Source of the DNA: Rhodobacteraceae bacterium UBA6213
GTDB taxonomy: Bacteria > Pseudomonadota > Alphaproteobacteria > Rhodobacterales > Rhodobacteraceae
Assembly: GCA_002421605.1 (NCBI GenBank)
Contig: DISJ01000008.1
Location: 1-32,503, forward strand
DNA: 32,503 bases
Reading direction: 5' to 3'
The position numbers and the translations under genes were made by a program. Under the pieces are notes generated by a model that made no database searches, had not been told where the DNA came from, and saw nothing but the letters and a program-made list of their open reading frames with translations. Shown in pieces: positions 32,256 to 32,503 of the stretch (positions are counted from its first letter, which is position 1; every line of letters begins with the position of its first letter).

Positions 32256-32503
32256 CTTGGCACCTCGGTCCCGATATAGCGGGCGTCGCGCTGGCGCGAA
32301 AGGCGCAGCGCGGCTGCTTTTGCCACAGCTTTGCAAGCCGCAGCAACAGGGGCAAACCCCTCTCGCGCACGCCGCACCCCAAAATACCGCTCACTCAAGG
32401 GCGCAAGCGCGCCGATCTGCTCTGCCTTTAGCGAGATCTGACCTGAGATTCGTTTCGGCGCCAAATCTACAAAGAGGGGAAATGGCGCGGTTGACGGGGC
32501 TCG
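32252..32503 (-). CDS. Doubtful open frame entering from the right edge, overlapping proA start
   Basis: A minus-strand frame is open from the right edge to a TGA at 32252-32254 and overlaps the proA ATG by 4 nt. Its end reads SERYFGVRRAREGFAPVAAA, then RQRDARYIGTEVPR. The coupled overlap is suggestive, but high GC makes open frames common and the sequence does not resemble the C-terminal PUA domain of ProB. On the opposite strand an ATG at 32482 preceded by GAGGGGAA could start a gene running off the right edge; only seven codons are visible. Confidence 0.2.
   Translation of the reverse strand, partial: RAPSTAPFPLFVDLAPKRISGQISLKAEQIGALAPLSERYFGVRRAREGFAPVAAACKAVAKAAALRLSRQRDARYIGTEVPR

Overview
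The window reads as a chromosomal segment of an alphaproteobacterium, most likely Rhodobacteraceae. The evidence is a circularly permuted (two-piece) tmRNA gene, an alpha-type SspB, the trgA-trgB-cysK tellurite-resistance gene set known from Rhodobacter sphaeroides, a ChpT-like phosphotransferase, the ornithine-lipid pair olsB-olsA, and fumC followed by DUF4169 and a ribbon-helix-helix gene. All assignments come from reading the sequence and its translations; no database search was run.

Region 1 (1 to about 12,340) is an accessory island. A divergent unknown gene runs off the left edge. It is followed by a four-gene cassette in which every gene overlaps the next by 4 nt: a 67-aa conserved protein, a DUF2924 protein, a large serine recombinase, and a 129-aa HTH protein. 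A short gap with two adjacent TTGG-CCAA palindromes leads into a second tightly packed operon: an orphan Phd/YefM-type antitoxin, hsdM1, hsdM2, hsdS, hsdR, and 13 nt later a DUF4268 protein with a PD-(D/E)XK-like N-terminus. This is a type I restriction-modification system with two different intact methyltransferase subunits and an antitoxin-like first gene where no toxin is present. The island stops at the 3' end of a tRNA-Ser(GGA) gene, a classic integration position.

Region 2 (12,342 to 22,834) is core chromosome, all on the minus strand. In transcription order it holds a class V aminotransferase, a DNA photolyase, trgA, trgB (gamma-glutamylcyclotransferase-like plus Nudix fusion), cysK, a large DUF3772/MscS channel, an AlaX-type alanyl-tRNA editing protein, a secreted Sel1/peptidoglycan-binding-like protein and tRNA-Ser. 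Several neighbours overlap, which suggests coupled expression of a tellurite, sulfur and stress block.

Region 3 (22,835 to 25,200) has an orphan PotD-like substrate-binding protein and, convergent to it across a strong bidirectional terminator, a secreted protein made of three LCCL domains.

Region 4 (25,299 to 28,386) carries the permuted ssrA with its own promoter, then sspB, the adaptor that delivers ssrA-tagged proteins to ClpXP, then fumC, DUF4169 and an RHH protein. Region 5 (28,439 to 32,503) has olsA and olsB, a DUF3553 protein whose start codon overlaps head-to-head with that of chpT, and proA.
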